Source: Saussurea involucrata
Lineage: Eukaryota > Streptophyta > Magnoliopsida > Asterales > Asteraceae
Direction: 5' to 3'
Assembly (NCBI GenBank): GCA_033807775.1
Contig: CM066314.1
Location: forward strand, 34,025,001 to 34,089,000
Length of the DNA: 64,000 bases
How positions within the stretch are numbered: the stretch's first letter is position 1; the number at the start of each line of letters is the position of its first letter. The translations under genes were made by a program, and so were the position numbers. Shown one piece after another: positions 47,197 through 58,316 of this stretch. The notes beneath the pieces are model-generated. The model had not been told where the DNA came from. It saw only the letters and a list, made by a program, of their open reading frames with translations, and did not search any database.

Positions 47197-47271
47197 AATC
47201 ACCACAAAAATAATGAGAACCCAAAATAAAGTCTTTTACACCAAAATAACCAAAGATGCTTTGATACCAAT

Positions 47272-48030
47272 TGTTGTAAAACAGAAAGGAGATATAGCTA
47301 ACTTAAACCCAAATTAAAGAGTTTAACGAAAGTCAAACAAGGGATAAGTTAGTGATCCCAATGAATCCCTGGCTTGAACACTCAAGGATGTTCTTAGTGT
47401 ATAAGACAAAATTCCCAAAACATATAAATATGATGATTCTAAATATGCATCCAACACAAAATAAAGAGATAGAGTTAGAAGACAACACCAAGATTTACGT
47501 GGAAATCCAAAACGAGAGAAAACCACGGGTGGAGGAGACCACCGAGAGAAATCCACTAGTGAAAGATGAAGATTACAAAGCTCTTGAGGAGAAGAATCAC
47601 AACTATGGTGAGTGTGTGTATTTGGAGATAGAAATGATATAATGGGTGATATCTAAACATGTTTTTCAGCTGGGTTTTATACCCAAAGCTCTAGCTATTT
47701 TGGGGAAGCACTCAAATGAGATCAATGAAGTGTGATCTTGAAGAAGCCATTTTGGTGAAAGTATTAGATGGCAAAGATGAGTCTTCCAAGCATATGTATA
47801 ATCAGATTTTCGTGGCCCAAGGAGAAGATATCAAAAGGGACACAACCCCTTAAAACAGGGAAAAACAAATCTGATGGAAAAAGTCACTCTTGGGAAGATG
47901 TGAACAGTGCTCGCGGACAAAAGGAGTCCGTGATCACGCACCCTTTTACGGATTTTTTGGGTATTTTCGTGAAATTGAAGAGATTTGGGTATTTTAGTAA
48001 GTCAACGGTCAAACTTGGGGCATTTTAATT
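47272..48030 (-). repeat. K 5' LTR
   Basis: Matches the split left LTR up to about 47913. The remaining ~115 bases are unrelated to the left LTR tail except for the final GGCATTTT-like end. In element direction this is the start of U3, so the two LTRs have different U3 starts. Confidence 0.75.
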
Positions 48031-48517
48031 AATTTCCCTTACATATGTGTGTATAACGATTTTTTATTATTATATATTATCTACATTATCTGTAACAAGA
48101 TATGATTCATGTGAATCATTAAAAAATCTATTTAAAAATTATATATGGACCATATGAATGATTTGTAACGTCGGTTCACGTATTCATTTACAATTTTTTT
48201 TATTGATTTACATATGAACATCTTTTATTATTAAGTCCTCACGACATTTATCTGATATAGTAATGTTTATATCAATAAAAAACGTAATATATTATAAGAA
48301 AAGAAAAAACAAAAAGTAAAAAAATAAACGTAGAAAGCCAAAAAAACGTCAACATAAAATGGTAAAATGTTATTAATAAATATATAAATAATATAAAAGA
48401 AAATATAATATAAAAATATAATTATTTATTAGTAATTCTTATTAATTAAAATATAACATAAACAAATAAAAGAGACATTGAAAAAAACTAAAATAAAGAG
48501 TTTATTAATAATTTATA
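48031..48517. other. AT-rich intergenic DNA
   Basis: Very AT-rich, no gene or clear repeat boundary. It separates the end of K from the MULE-type element. Confidence 0.4.
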
Positions 48518-49750
48518 GAGTAAACTACATTTTTGGTCCCTGTGGTTTGGTGTTTATAACACATTTGGTCCCTATAGTTTAAAAATTACACTTTAGCCAC
48601 TACAATATGCCATTTGGCCCCTCGTCGTTAAGTCCGTTAAAAAATCTCGTTAAATGAGGGGTATTTTCATCTTTTTCACTTTCACTTTATTTTTCTTTAA
48701 TAAATAAATTGTATGGACTAAATGTGTTATAACATAATTATTTGTTTCTCTTGAATATTCATCTTCCCCAAATAAAAAGAGAACACCATGATGAACATCA
48801 ATCCAATCTCAAAAACATTTAGCAAATCCTAAATTCAAATTCAAATTCAAATCTCTTTTAACATCTTTATCAGCTTCTTCAATAATACTCAAGAACAAGG
48901 ACCAAAAATTGTAAAGACAAACTCATGTAGAAACTTTGAAACCCAGATCTGGTCCCATCGATCTACTTCTTTGATCTCTCTCTCAGATTTGGGTTGGTTC
49001 TTATCTCCATCTATAAGAAGTGGGCAAAACCCCCAAATCAGTACGCCATTGAACTCCTCTCAGATCCCAAAACTGGAGATTATTATCTAAATCACCTCTC
49101 TCCGGTGAAGACCTCGTCGATAATGAAGATTCCGGCAATGTCTTCGTTGTTGGTTCGGCCACAACCGCCGATAACATCATTTTATTTAACCAAAATCTCA
49201 CAAAACCCTGATAATTCAATCAAAACCCAAAACCCCCAAATTCGGTAAAATTGTATAGAAATGTTGGTTGAGATGAGCAAAATCAAATAGTTGAGCGGCA
49301 AAGTCGTCGTTGTGTGAATATATAAATGAAAATAAACAAATTATTTATGTAAACAAGAAATAAATCACGGAATCTATGAATGGAAGTTGAAGAGGAATGA
49401 TTTGCATATTGGTGTTGGATGCGGCTGTAGGTTTGTGTCTTACAAACCCTAAGTCTCTTGTGCTCTAGTACTGTAAGTTGCTTGCTGTATTGTTTTGGTT
49501 GGTGGCCCTTTTTGGTTAATAATTTAGATTGGATTTGATGTTTATGGTGTTCTTGAGTGATTTATTTAGGGAAGATAAATATTCAAGAAAAAATAAAGAA
49601 TTATGGTATAACACATTTAGTCCCTACAATTTATTTATTAAAGAAAAATAAAGTAAAAGTGAAAAAGACGAAAACACCCCTAATCTAACGAGATTTTTTA
49701 ACGGACTTAACGACGAGGGACCAAATCCGGACCAAATGGCATATTATAGT
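48518..49750. mobile_element. MULE-type element with long inverted repeats, right end lost
   Basis: Starts GAGTAAACTAC at 48518, like the MULE-type MITE in SC35. About 200 bases of its left arm (TTTGGTCCCTGTGG, CTCGTCGTTAAGTCCGTT, CACTTTCACTTTATTTTTC) recur inverted at about 49598-49748. The right terminus is missing: at 49751 the hAT-like end TAGGGGTGCT cuts in. No transposase is present. The ATG-led stretch at 48994-49248 has no known motif and is probably noise or captured sequence. Confidence 0.7.
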
Positions 49751-50050
49751 TAGGGGTGCTCACGGGTTGCGTTGATCGGGTTGAAGGCATTTCGAAACAT
49801 CAACCCAATGTTGCGGTTTGAAAAAATTTCAACCCAACCCGTTCGGGTTGTGTTTAAACAAGGTAAAATTAAAATTAGAAACATAAAAATAAAGGAAACA
49901 TGTCTTTAAAATACAACCGATAATTCAGGCAATATTTATATCCTACATATAAAAATGTCTAAACCAAATATGATCAAATAACTTGACGTCTCCAATTTGC
50001 ATACATCTTAAATATACGTCATCAACTGTTTTTCTCAATTTGCATATATA

Positions 50051-51663
50051 TAGGGTGAATATCATTTACAAACCAAATAGATTGTACAAACTCTGCAAAC
50101 CACTATATTAGGAAACAACATATATATTTATGGTAATCATATGAAACAATTTCATCAAGAAGAGAATGATATGAGAAATCAAGAAATAATTTTAGCCATT
50201 TATTCGGTCAAGATCGACTTTAATTGGTCAAAAGTTGCGGCTTTGACCGGTCAAAAGTTGCGGTTGTTCCAAAAATAGAAGGGCAGTTTCGTAACTTTTA
50301 CAAATACACGGGACGAGTTCACATATGAACTATCTGTTCATATGTGAACCCATGTAATTCACATATGAACTCTTTTTAACTAATTCATATATGAACCTTT
50401 GTGTTTCATATATGAAACTAATTAACCGTATGTTTATATATGAATCAGTTGAACCAATTAACTTATTCATATATGAACATTTGTGATTCATATATAAACC
50501 TTTGTGTTGAGCATGCGCTCTGATGAGCTCAAGTCTCGTAGAATCTCTCAAGTGTTGAAGCAGTGTCTGCTCTTTCCACGTCAGCCCTAAAAGGACAATA
50601 CACATTATACACGTGTCATCACAGGGTTAGATAGTACACTGCCTTCACCTTTATCAGACTATATATAGTGGGTAGTGGAGCACACATTTGTAAGAACTGT
50701 AAGAACACGGTGCACTGTAATTTACAATTCCACTACTCTTGTACTATTTTGTAGCTGAGATATTTTGTAGCGTGTGTGTAATCTTCACAAATATCTCAGC
50801 TACAAAATAGTACAAGAGTAGTGGAATTGCAAATTACAGTGCAGCGTGTTCTTACAATTCTTACAAATGTGTGCTCCACTACCCACTATATATAGTCTGA
50901 TAAAGGTGAAGGCAATGTACTATCTAACCCTGTGGTGACACGTGTATAGTGTGTATTGTCCTTTTAGGGCTGACGTGGAAAGAGCAGACACTGTTTCAAC
51001 ACTTGAGAGATTCTACGAGACTTGAGCTCATCAGAGCGCATGCTCAACACAAAGGTTCATATACGAATCACAAATGTTCATATATGAATAAGTTAATTGG
51101 TTCAACTGGTTCATAAATAAACCTACGGTTAATTAGTTTCACATATGAAACACAAAGGTTCATATATGAATTAGTTAAAAAGAGTTCATATGTGGATTAC
51201 ATGGGTTCACATATGAACACATGTTCATATATGAACTCGTCCAGTGTATTTGTAAAAGTTATGAAACTGCCCTTCTATTTTTGGAACAACCGCAACTTTT
51301 GACCGGTCAAAGGCGCAACTTGACCGGTCAAAGCCGCAACTTTTGACCAATTAAAGTCGATCTTGACCGAATAAACGACTAAGATTACTTCTTGATTTCT
51401 CATATCATTCTCTTCTTGATGAAATTGTTTCATATAATTGTTTTTTCATGTAAAAATGAGAAAGTTTCATCTGACTGAGAAAAATACATGAAACTACATA
51501 AAAAACACAAATATATGAAACAATTCCATCAAGAAAAAAGAATTATATGAAACAATTTCATCAAATTTAACAACTTCATGAACCAATTTCATGAACCAAT
51601 TTCATGAACTTAACAATGAAATCGACGGTTTGCAAAATAAAAGTGGCTTGCATTTGATCTCTC

Positions 51664-51668
<5 letters not shown>
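50051..51668. mobile_element. Large foldback element in TA-rich DNA
   Basis: Begins GGGTGAATATCATTTACAAACC after a TATATATA tract and ends CTCTCCC before a TA microsatellite. Most of it is an inverted repeat (arms 50137-50765 and 50789-51440, 23-base spacer). Arm sequence includes repeated TTCATATATGAA-type words, CCGGTCAAAAGTTGCGG and a TATATATAGT TATA-like site. No protein is encoded. Its right half is repeated at 56797-57695. Confidence 0.7.
50137..51440. repeat. Inverted repeat with ~630-650-bp arms
   Basis: Left arm 50137-50765 and right arm 50789-51440 are reverse complements with scattered differences. A transcript across it would fold into one long hairpin. Confidence 0.82.
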
Positions 51669-51696
<28 letters not shown>

Positions 51697-51700
<4 letters not shown>

Positions 51701-52903
51701 CATTATCCGTTGCAAACCGGTTAGTTTGTGCAAACTTTGCAAACCAATCTCCACCAATCACGTAATTTCTTATTTTCTTTTTCTTTTTTATACACATTTA
51801 ATTTATAGAGGATATTTTAGGGTTTTTACCTATTATTTTATTTTTTTAAATATGTTATTTCTTTTGTAACTGATCATCAAAATGTTATTCATCGGAGAAA
51901 TGGGAAAAAAATAGAATTCAGATCTGAAGAATATCCATTTGCAATCTTGATGAAGATCGAAATCATGAAGACAAAATCATCAACCCATATAAAAATCATG
52001 AATCCAGATATAAGCATGAATCAGATAAGATCATGAAGCCAGATAATAGAATGAATCCAGATAAAATCATGAATCCAGAAAAAATGAAACCCAGAAAAAA
52101 AATCCCACCTCTTCCCACCGGAAAATAAAACCCACCTCGTCGGAAACGATTCACAACCCATCGAACGTCGTCTCTGTGTCTTCGAGGCCATCAGCGCCAA
52201 AATCGGAATTTTATCCGGCCGTCGTCGTCTTCAATGACGGATCTGCCGTCGTCGTCTTTAATGGCGTAATCGATAACCTTTTCTGGATACTCACCTTCTT
52301 CGTCGAGTTTAAGCCCGATTTTCAAGCAAGCTAAGCCAAGTTCCTGTTGATCGAATGAAGCATCCATTGATTCAAATGCTTTGATCATTTCTTCAGATGA
52401 TTTCGCACCTTCGAAATCGTCAATGATTTGTGATCGTTCTTTGATTTTTCTTTGTCTGCTGAGATTATGAGAGGGGTTTTCGAGAAGATGGTTTGGTTTT
52501 GTTGAAAACAGCGAAGATTGGGATTTATCCGGCCGTCGTCGTCTTCAATGACGGATCTGTCGTCGTCGTCTTCAAGTACATCGGTTGTCGTCGTCGTCGT
52601 CTTCAAATCCGTCACCGGAGTGATCGAGACGCCTTCATGTTCATGGAGCAGAGGAGGATTGAAAATGGCTGCCATTGAAGAAACCCTAAACCGTAAGAGA
52701 GAGAGAGAGAGAGAGATTGGTTGTTTTTTTTTATACCCAATATACCCTTAAATGTCTCACATCTCTATATAATTAAATTAAAATTTTCACTTAATTACAT
52801 TCATGCAATCACTTTTTCCTTAACCGTAGATCAAAAGAGTTAATGGCTTAGATTTGGTTTGCAAAGTTTGCACAAACTAACTGGTTTGCAACGGATAATT
52901 CCG
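51697..52903. mobile_element. TA-flanked TIR element (1.2 kb) carrying a gene fragment
   Basis: About 50-base terminal inverted repeats (51697-51750 and 52852-52903) share ATTATCCGTTGCAAACC and TTAGTTTGTGCAAACTTTGC and sit inside TATATA tracts on both sides. The interior has transduplicated coding-like DNA (52190-52680, - strand). A ~46-base direct repeat with ATCCGGCCGTCGTCGTC occurs at about 52212-52256 and 52529-52573. The whole element is absent from the second copy of the surrounding segment (57690-57705), where a short TA tract is intact. Confidence 0.75.
52191..52675 (-). pseudogene. Captured gene fragment, possibly TPR-like, unrecognised
   Basis: From ATG 52675 on the - strand: MAAIFNPPLLHEHEGV, then Thr and Asp runs from the GTC-rich repeat, then after a frameshift near 52400 a segment with EEMIKAFESMD, QQELGLACLKIGLKL and EEGEYPEKVIDYA. 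The last part looks like one or two helices of a helical-repeat protein, but I cannot name the parent gene. It stops in the second copy of the direct repeat near the element's inner edge. It is likely a non-functional captured exon. Confidence 0.45.
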
Positions 52904-52922
52904 CTATATATATAGAGAGAGA

Positions 52923-53275
52923 GGGATAATAAATTGTAAACCATCATTTCGTGTAAACCCTCGATTTCATAGGTTTTTTTGATGATTTTTTTTATGGAAT
53001 TGTTTATTTTGATGAAATTGTTTCATATCATTAATTTCTTGATAAATGTTTTTTATGAAATTTGTAGTTTCATAGGTGAAAACGAAAATATATGAAACGG
53101 TTTCATAAGAATGAAAAAAACCTATGAAACTACAAATTTCATAAAAAAAATTCATCAAGAAATGAATGATATGAAACAATTTCATCAAAATAAACAATTC
53201 CATAAAAAAACTCATCAAAAAAAACTTATGAAATCGACGGTTTACATGAAAATGATGGTTTACAATTTATTAGGA
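52923..53275. mobile_element. Foldback MITE (~350 bp) in GA/TA microsatellite
   Basis: Left arm 52923-52980 and right arm 53219-53275 share TAATAAATTGTAAACCATCA and ATCGA.GGTTTAC words in inverted order. The interior is also largely self-complementary (GAAATTTGTAGTTTCATAGG). Flanked by GAGAGA/TATATA and CTCTCT/TATATA tracts. No coding capacity. Confidence 0.72.
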
Positions 53276-53326
<51 letters not shown>

Positions 53327-53327
53327 C

Positions 53328-53421
53328 CTCGGGGCCTACACCTCGGTTTCCCTTGAGGCTTATGCCTTGCCTTATTGAGGGAAAACGCCTTGAGACATGA
53401 TTCCGCTTTTTAAAACCTTGG
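53328..53421 (-). mobile_element. Truncated end of the CAAGGTTTTAAAA hAT family
   Basis: On the - strand it begins CCAAGGTTTTAAAAAGCGG, then GAGGC/AAGCCTCAAGG words as in 24102-24918, and is cut at the TA tract at 53325. The same truncated piece recurs at 57706-57801. Confidence 0.6.
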
Positions 53422-53552
53422 TTATGTTCACCACCGGTCAATGCTTTCCAAGGTAAGTGTTTAATAAACAACCCTTAATCTTAGTGCACAATATGGAACA
53501 CATTTAAATATCTTGTTTCGAAAGTAAGGAAGTAAGTAATTTAGTCATATAC

Positions 53553-53647
53553 CTGGTTGACGGTGCAAACGTAAGGAACCTTCTTCATTTCAGTCAATGT
53601 TGCAACGAAGCACTCTCTCAGTTTCTGACTCTTATCTTCATCATCAC
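53553..53647 (-). pseudogene. Captured 95-base exon of an unrecognised gene
   Basis: An isolated open stretch bounded by good splice signals: TTCAG before it and GTATAT after it. One frame reads through as DDEDKSQKLRECF...KKVPYVCTVNQ. No neighbouring exon of the same gene is clear. An identical-length copy lies at 57932-58026. Confidence 0.45.
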
Positions 53648-53885
53648 CTGAAGTAACATTTGAGAATTTGTTGATTTAGTTTTTAGGCACGTACTTTCTT
53701 AGAGCTCCTTAGCTTGTTTTGATGTTTTAGGGTTCACAAACGTTAAATGAAATTGGAGTATCCACGTTCAAATTTAAATCCGACATCTGTGCCCAGCAAA
53801 TATTATTCATATATCAAAATATCTTAAACGAACTCGAGATCCTTTTCTTCAAAACATGCAAATTAATAATGATTATGTTAACATT

Positions 53886-53888
<3 letters not shown>

Positions 53889-53957
<69 letters not shown>
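53889..53957. repeat. Long TA microsatellite
   Basis: About 69 bases of uninterrupted TA. Other TA tracts lie near 19031, 24297, 24421, 51667, 53297, 58280 and 62089; several border transposons. Confidence 0.9.
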
Positions 53958-53959
<2 letters not shown>

Positions 53960-54097
53960 GGTTCATCGGGTTGGGTTCAAATTCTTGTAACCCGATATCA
54001 ACCCAATACATACGGTTTGAAGATTTTACAACTCGATTGGACATCAGGTTGGGTTATTTCACGTCGGGTTGGGTTGATCGGGTTTTTTAGCACCCCT

Positions 54098-55176
54098 AGT
54101 TCTTAATACAAATATTACATTGCAGGTCAAATAATGAAGGTTTCATTCAAATGGGGACAGATGAAGCAACTTACAAGAATAAAATAAGCAAAAAGTTGCA
54201 GCTTTCGGGGAACAAAATTTTGATAGAATCAACTTGTTGCACATTAGGTATTATTTCAAGATGCTTAAGACTAAACTCATGGCAACCAGTTTCAAGATGC
54301 TTAAGACTAAACTGCCAGATGTTTCTTTGTATCAGAACAACAGGCACAGAATGTTGAAAATGCAAGCATGCCCATGATCAAAGAGGGCTCCTCCCTTGGA
54401 TCATGGATGATAAGTGAAAGAACTAACGAGTTGAGGAAGGTTGTATCTCCTATCAAATCCAATGTAAACCTGGATGAAATCTGCATGGAAGTTTGTGATC
54501 CAGTGACTCCCAAAAAGTCTGTTTCAGATGACAAGACTGAAAATACCAAAACTCCACTCAATAAATTTAAAGCAATGAGCTGTAATTTGAAGGTATGAAT
54601 TATACTAAACTTTGTTTTTTCTATAGCTTTTTAAAAAAAATATTGGGGAAGAATAAAATAACAGGTTAGTATAATTCATACCTTCAAATTACAGCTCATT
54701 GCTTTAAATTTATTGAGTGGAGTTTTGGTATTTTCAGTCTTGTCATCTGAAACAGACTTTTTGGGAGTCACTGGATCACAAACTTCCATGCAGATTTCAT
54801 CCAGGTTTACATTGGATTTGATAGGAGATACAACCTTCCTCAACTCGTTAGTTCTTTCACTTATCATCCATGATCCAAGGGAGGAGTCCTCTTTGATCAT
54901 GGGCATGCTTGCATTTTCAACATTCTGTGCTTGTTGTTCTGATACAAAGAAATAGCTGGCAGTTTAGTCTTAAGCATCTTGAAACTGGTTGCCATGAGTT
55001 TAGTCTTAAGCATCTTGAAATAATACCTAATGTGCAACAAGTTGATTCTATCAAAATTTTGTTCCCCGAAAGCTGCAACTTTTTGCTTATTTTATTCTTG
55101 TAAGCTGCTTCATCCGTCCCCATTTGAATGAAACCTTCATTATTTGACCTGCAATGTAATATTTGTATTAAGAACT
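54098..55176. repeat. Foldback of captured exons: two 511-bp inverted arms
   Basis: Arms 54098-54608 and 54666-55176 are reverse complements with few differences, separated by 57 bases. The left arm starts exactly at the hAT-like terminus. Each arm carries the same open segment (54368-54598 on +, 54906-54676 on -) with SSLGSWMISERTNELRK and NLDEICMEVCDP, followed by a GTATGA donor-like site. A transcript through both arms would be a ~0.5-kb hairpin. Confidence 0.85.
54128..54593 (+). pseudogene. Captured exon(s), + strand arm, unrecognised gene
   Basis: Begins after an acceptor-like TTACATTGCAG. The best open part runs from about 54340 to the AAG before GTATGAAT at 54594 and reads SEQQAQNVENAS..., VVSPIKSNVNLDE, NKFKAMSCNLK. 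Upstream frames are interrupted, and a 27-base word (AAGATGCTTAAGACTAAACT type) is duplicated at about 54260-54310. The parent gene is not recognised. Joining to the possible exon at 55236 would keep frame, with the whole inverted arm lying in the intron. Confidence 0.4.
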
Positions 55177-55235
55177 GATGGAAATTTTATATTTTGAATG
55201 AACATTTCACACAGATGCCACTACCTATCTTTCAG

Positions 55236-55324
55236 GTTCACAAAGCTTTGATTGCTAATTGCCTTGGTCTTTCTCATCCCAAGGGTGCCCCTCCAGCATT
55301 AAAACCTGAAATAAACTCATTTTA
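55236..55324 (+). pseudogene. Possible terminal exon fragment, unrecognised gene
   Basis: After a TTTCAG acceptor, one frame reads VHKALIANCLGLSHPKG...LKPEINSF and a TAA. It is in phase with the segment ending at 54593. It could be the last exon of the same captured or relic gene; the parent is unknown. Confidence 0.4.
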
Positions 55325-55329
55325 AGAAG

Positions 55330-56160
55330 AAGTGTTAGGCTTACGCCTAGTGAGAACATTCAGTTTATATAAAAATGTTTAAATAACTGAAGTACACAAC
55401 ACACCAGTTCAAGAGTTAAGCTATTAATCTATAGACATAAGTTCAAGATCTACTAAAAGATTCAAAAGTTATACTTTATACTATGTAGATTTCTCATATC
55501 ATTCGGTATGAGCAAATCACCTTTTTACCATGTAGATTCCTCATATCATTCAGTATGGGCAAATCATATTTATGCCATGTAGATTTCTCATATCATTCAG
55601 TATTAGAAAATCACATTTATGCCATGCTGATTTCTCATATCATTCGGTATGAGCAAATCACCTTTATACCATGTCGACCGCTAAAACATTCCATACACGA
55701 AATTACATCTATAATATGTCAAATTTCTCAAAACATAAGTCTAACAATCAACATCATCATCCACAGAACTTAATAAGTTTAATATACACAATGCCCATAA
55801 AGCGTTGCCCAAGTATCTAAGCAATAGCCATGTATCTTAAAGATATCAATTAAAATTCTCATTTATCGGATCTAACTCCCTGTAACACAGCGTACTGTGT
55901 CAGAACACGGTACCCAAAGGGAATCCGGCATGGAATCAGATATGTAATCCGGTACGGATCCGGCATGGAATCCGATATGCAATCCGGGTTCGGCCATTTT
56001 ATTCAGACAGCGTATAGAACTCCAACTTAGTCCCAGATTGTTTCAATTAGTGAGTGTTATGTCCTATATTCGTTACAAGAAGCAGTATGGCATAGTTTTA
56101 TACATTCAATTTCGTTTGCATGTGCTAATTTAGAGTAGAAAGAATTCACCTTAGGGGTTT
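55330..56160. repeat. Diverged chromovirus LTR fragment with tandem units
   Basis: Starts with AGGCTTACGCCTAGTGAGAACATTC, matching the T2 LTR (about 10500, 17410), then shows the same layout with other sequence: about four tandem ~55-base units with TTTCTCATATCATTC.GTATGAGCAAATCAC (55486-55680) and later GGAATCCGG/ATCCGGCATGG words (55915-55990). Probably a relic or solo LTR of a related family. Confidence 0.55.
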
Positions 56161-56796
56161 TAGTCGCACACAGTGGAGAGATGGAAATGCAAGGAGATTT
56201 TGAGCAGGAAAACGCTTGAATCCTTAAGCCCAGACCAGTTCAACAGCCTAAAATTTGACCAGAAACCTATCTTATGAGCATTCTTATCACAGATTGGAGA
56301 GAAAGATGAGATTTGAGAGCTCTTACCGTACGTGTTCAAAGGAATCACCCAGAGCTTTCTTCCCAATTTCAAGTCTGATGTTTTCTAAGAATGACCCATC
56401 ATCCAATTTGTATACGCTTAATAATGGGTTTTCCCATACAAGTTGAGCCTATAAAATTAAAGCCAAATATAATTATTTCATGTGTATTCTTGGCGGTCGG
56501 TTCGGTCCAGACCGCTCAAAAAAGGTTCAAACCGCACACTAGACCAAACCGAGCGGTTTACTATTTTTCAGACCAGACCGAACCGCCAGACAACTCAAGC
56601 CGCCAAAAACGGTATGGTTTGACTTGGTTCGACCGGTTTGAACGCTCTTATGGTTTAAGCGGAAGCATAAAATAAACGTTTGCAAGTAAGTGATCGTTAA
56701 GAACAAATAAGAGAGATTATAATATACGCAATGGAATAATAAGAGTTATGTAAACTACTCGTATACTACAGATGAAGAACACCAAGAAACCGAAGC
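56161..56796. other. Intergenic DNA with GGTTCGGTCC-type repeat
   Basis: 56490-56660 is built of degenerate CGGTTCGGTC/GACCGAACCG words with inverted symmetry, like the ends of a DNA transposon. No gene is seen. Confidence 0.45.
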
Positions 56797-57931
56797 GTGT
56801 GTGTAATCTTCACAAATCTCTCAGCTACAAAATAGTACAAGAGTAGTGGAATTGCAAATTACAGTGCAGCGTGTTCTTACAATTCTTACAAATGTGTGCT
56901 CCACTACCCATTATATATAGTCTGATAAAGGTGAATGCAGTGTACTATCTAACCCTGTGGTGACACGTGTATAGTGTGTATTGTTCATTTAGGGCTGACG
57001 TGGAAAGAGCAAACACTGTTTCAACACTTGAGAGATTCTACGAGACTTGAGCTCATCAGAGCGCATGCTCAACACAAAGGTTCATATATGAATAAGTTAA
57101 TTGGTTCAACTGATTCATATATAAACCTACAGTTAATTAGTTTCATATATGAAACACAAAGGTTCATATATGAATTAGTTAAAAATAGTTCATATGTGAA
57201 TTACATGGGTTCACATATGAAAAGATAGTTCATATGCGAATCTTCATATATGAACTCGTCTCGTGTATTTGTAAAAGTTACGAAACTGCCCTTCTATTTT
57301 TGGAACAGCCGCAACTTTTAACCGGTCAAAGCCGCAACTTTTGACCAATTAAAGTCGATCTTGACCGAATAAATGGCTAAGATTACTTCTCGATTTCTCA
57401 TATCATTCTCTTCTTGATGAAATTGTTTCATATAGTTGTTTTTTCAAGTAAAAATGAGAAAGTTTCATCTGACTGAGAAAAATACATGAAACAGTTTCAC
57501 CAGAATGAGAAAAATACATGAAACTACATAAAAAAACACAAATATATGAAACAATTCCATCAAGAAAAGAATTATATGAAACAATTTCATCAAATTTAAC
57601 AACTTCATGAACCAATTTCATTAACTTAACAATGAAATCGACGGTTTGCACCGTTTGCAAAATAAAAGTGTCTTGCATTTGATCTCTCCCATATATATAT
57701 ACCCGCCTCGGGGCTTACACCTCGGTTTCCCTTTAGGCTTATGTCTTGCCTCGTTGAGGGAAAACGCCTTGAGACATGATTCCGCTTTTTAAAACCTTGG
57801 TTATGTTCACCACCGGTAAATGCTTTCCAAGGTAAGTGTTTAATAAACAACCCTTAATCTTAGTGCACAATAAGGAACACATTTAAATATCTTGTTTCGA
57901 AAGTAAGGAAGTAAGTAATTTAGTCATATAC

Positions 57932-58026
57932 CTGGTTGACGGTGCAAACGTAAGGAACCTTCTTCATTTCAGTCAATGTTGCAACAAAGCACTTTCTCAG
58001 TTTCTGACTCTTATCTTCATCATCAC
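57932..58026 (-). pseudogene. Second copy of the captured 95-base exon
   Basis: Same length, frame and splice borders as 53553-53647, with a few base differences. It travels with the duplicated segment. Confidence 0.45.
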
Positions 58027-58316
58027 CTGAAGCAAATGTTGCGGACAACATTTGAGAATTTGTTGATTTAGTTTTTAGACACGTACCTTTTTAGAGCTCC
58101 TTAGCTTGTTTTGAAGTTTTAGGGTTCACAAACGTTAAATGAAATTAGAGTCCACATCCAAATTTAAATCCGACATCTGTCCCTGCAAATATTATTCATA
58201 TATCAGAATATCTTAAACGAACTCGAGATCCTTTTCTTCAAAACAGGCAAAATAATAATGATTATGTTAACATTTACTATATATATATATAGAGAGAGAG
58301 AGAGAGAAAAAAAAAA

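Larger units (their letters stand above)
28119..48030 (-). mobile_element. K: Tork-like Ty1/copia element, - strand, decayed and hosting element S
   Basis: The left LTR starts TGTTGTAAAACAG at 28119, is interrupted at 28381 by element S and resumes at 41393-41937. The right LTR starts identically at 47272. On the - strand the primer-binding site at 47258-47269 reads TGGTATCAAAGC, one base off consensus, and a polypurine-like tract (AGGTGGATAT) lies at 41938-41947. Integrase precedes RT, as in Ty1/copia. Gag and RT style suggest the Tork/Tnt1 clade. The right outer end near 48030 lacks a clean CA terminus, so that boundary is uncertain. Confidence 0.8.
49751..54098. mobile_element. hAT-like ends bracketing a nest of other elements
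   Basis: The left end TAGGGGTGCT is followed by ~100 bases of CGGGTT/AACCC words. The right end at 54089-54098 reads AGCACCCCTA, preceded by matching CGGGTTGGGTTGATCGGG sequence (53958-54085). These look like the two ends of one hAT-like family. No 8-bp duplication is visible (ATTATAGT on the left, GTTCTTAA on the right), so the ends may belong to different or rearranged copies. Everything between consists of foldback elements, MITEs and captured exons. A second right end lies at 58598-58790. Confidence 0.55.

Noticed and set aside
53869..54090. Frames made of alternating Tyr and Ile (also near 19000, 24300, 51600, 53300)
   Set aside because: Translations of TA microsatellites.
56390..56675. 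94-codon frame over GGTTCGGTCC repeat
   Set aside because: Low-complexity repeat translation with no motif.
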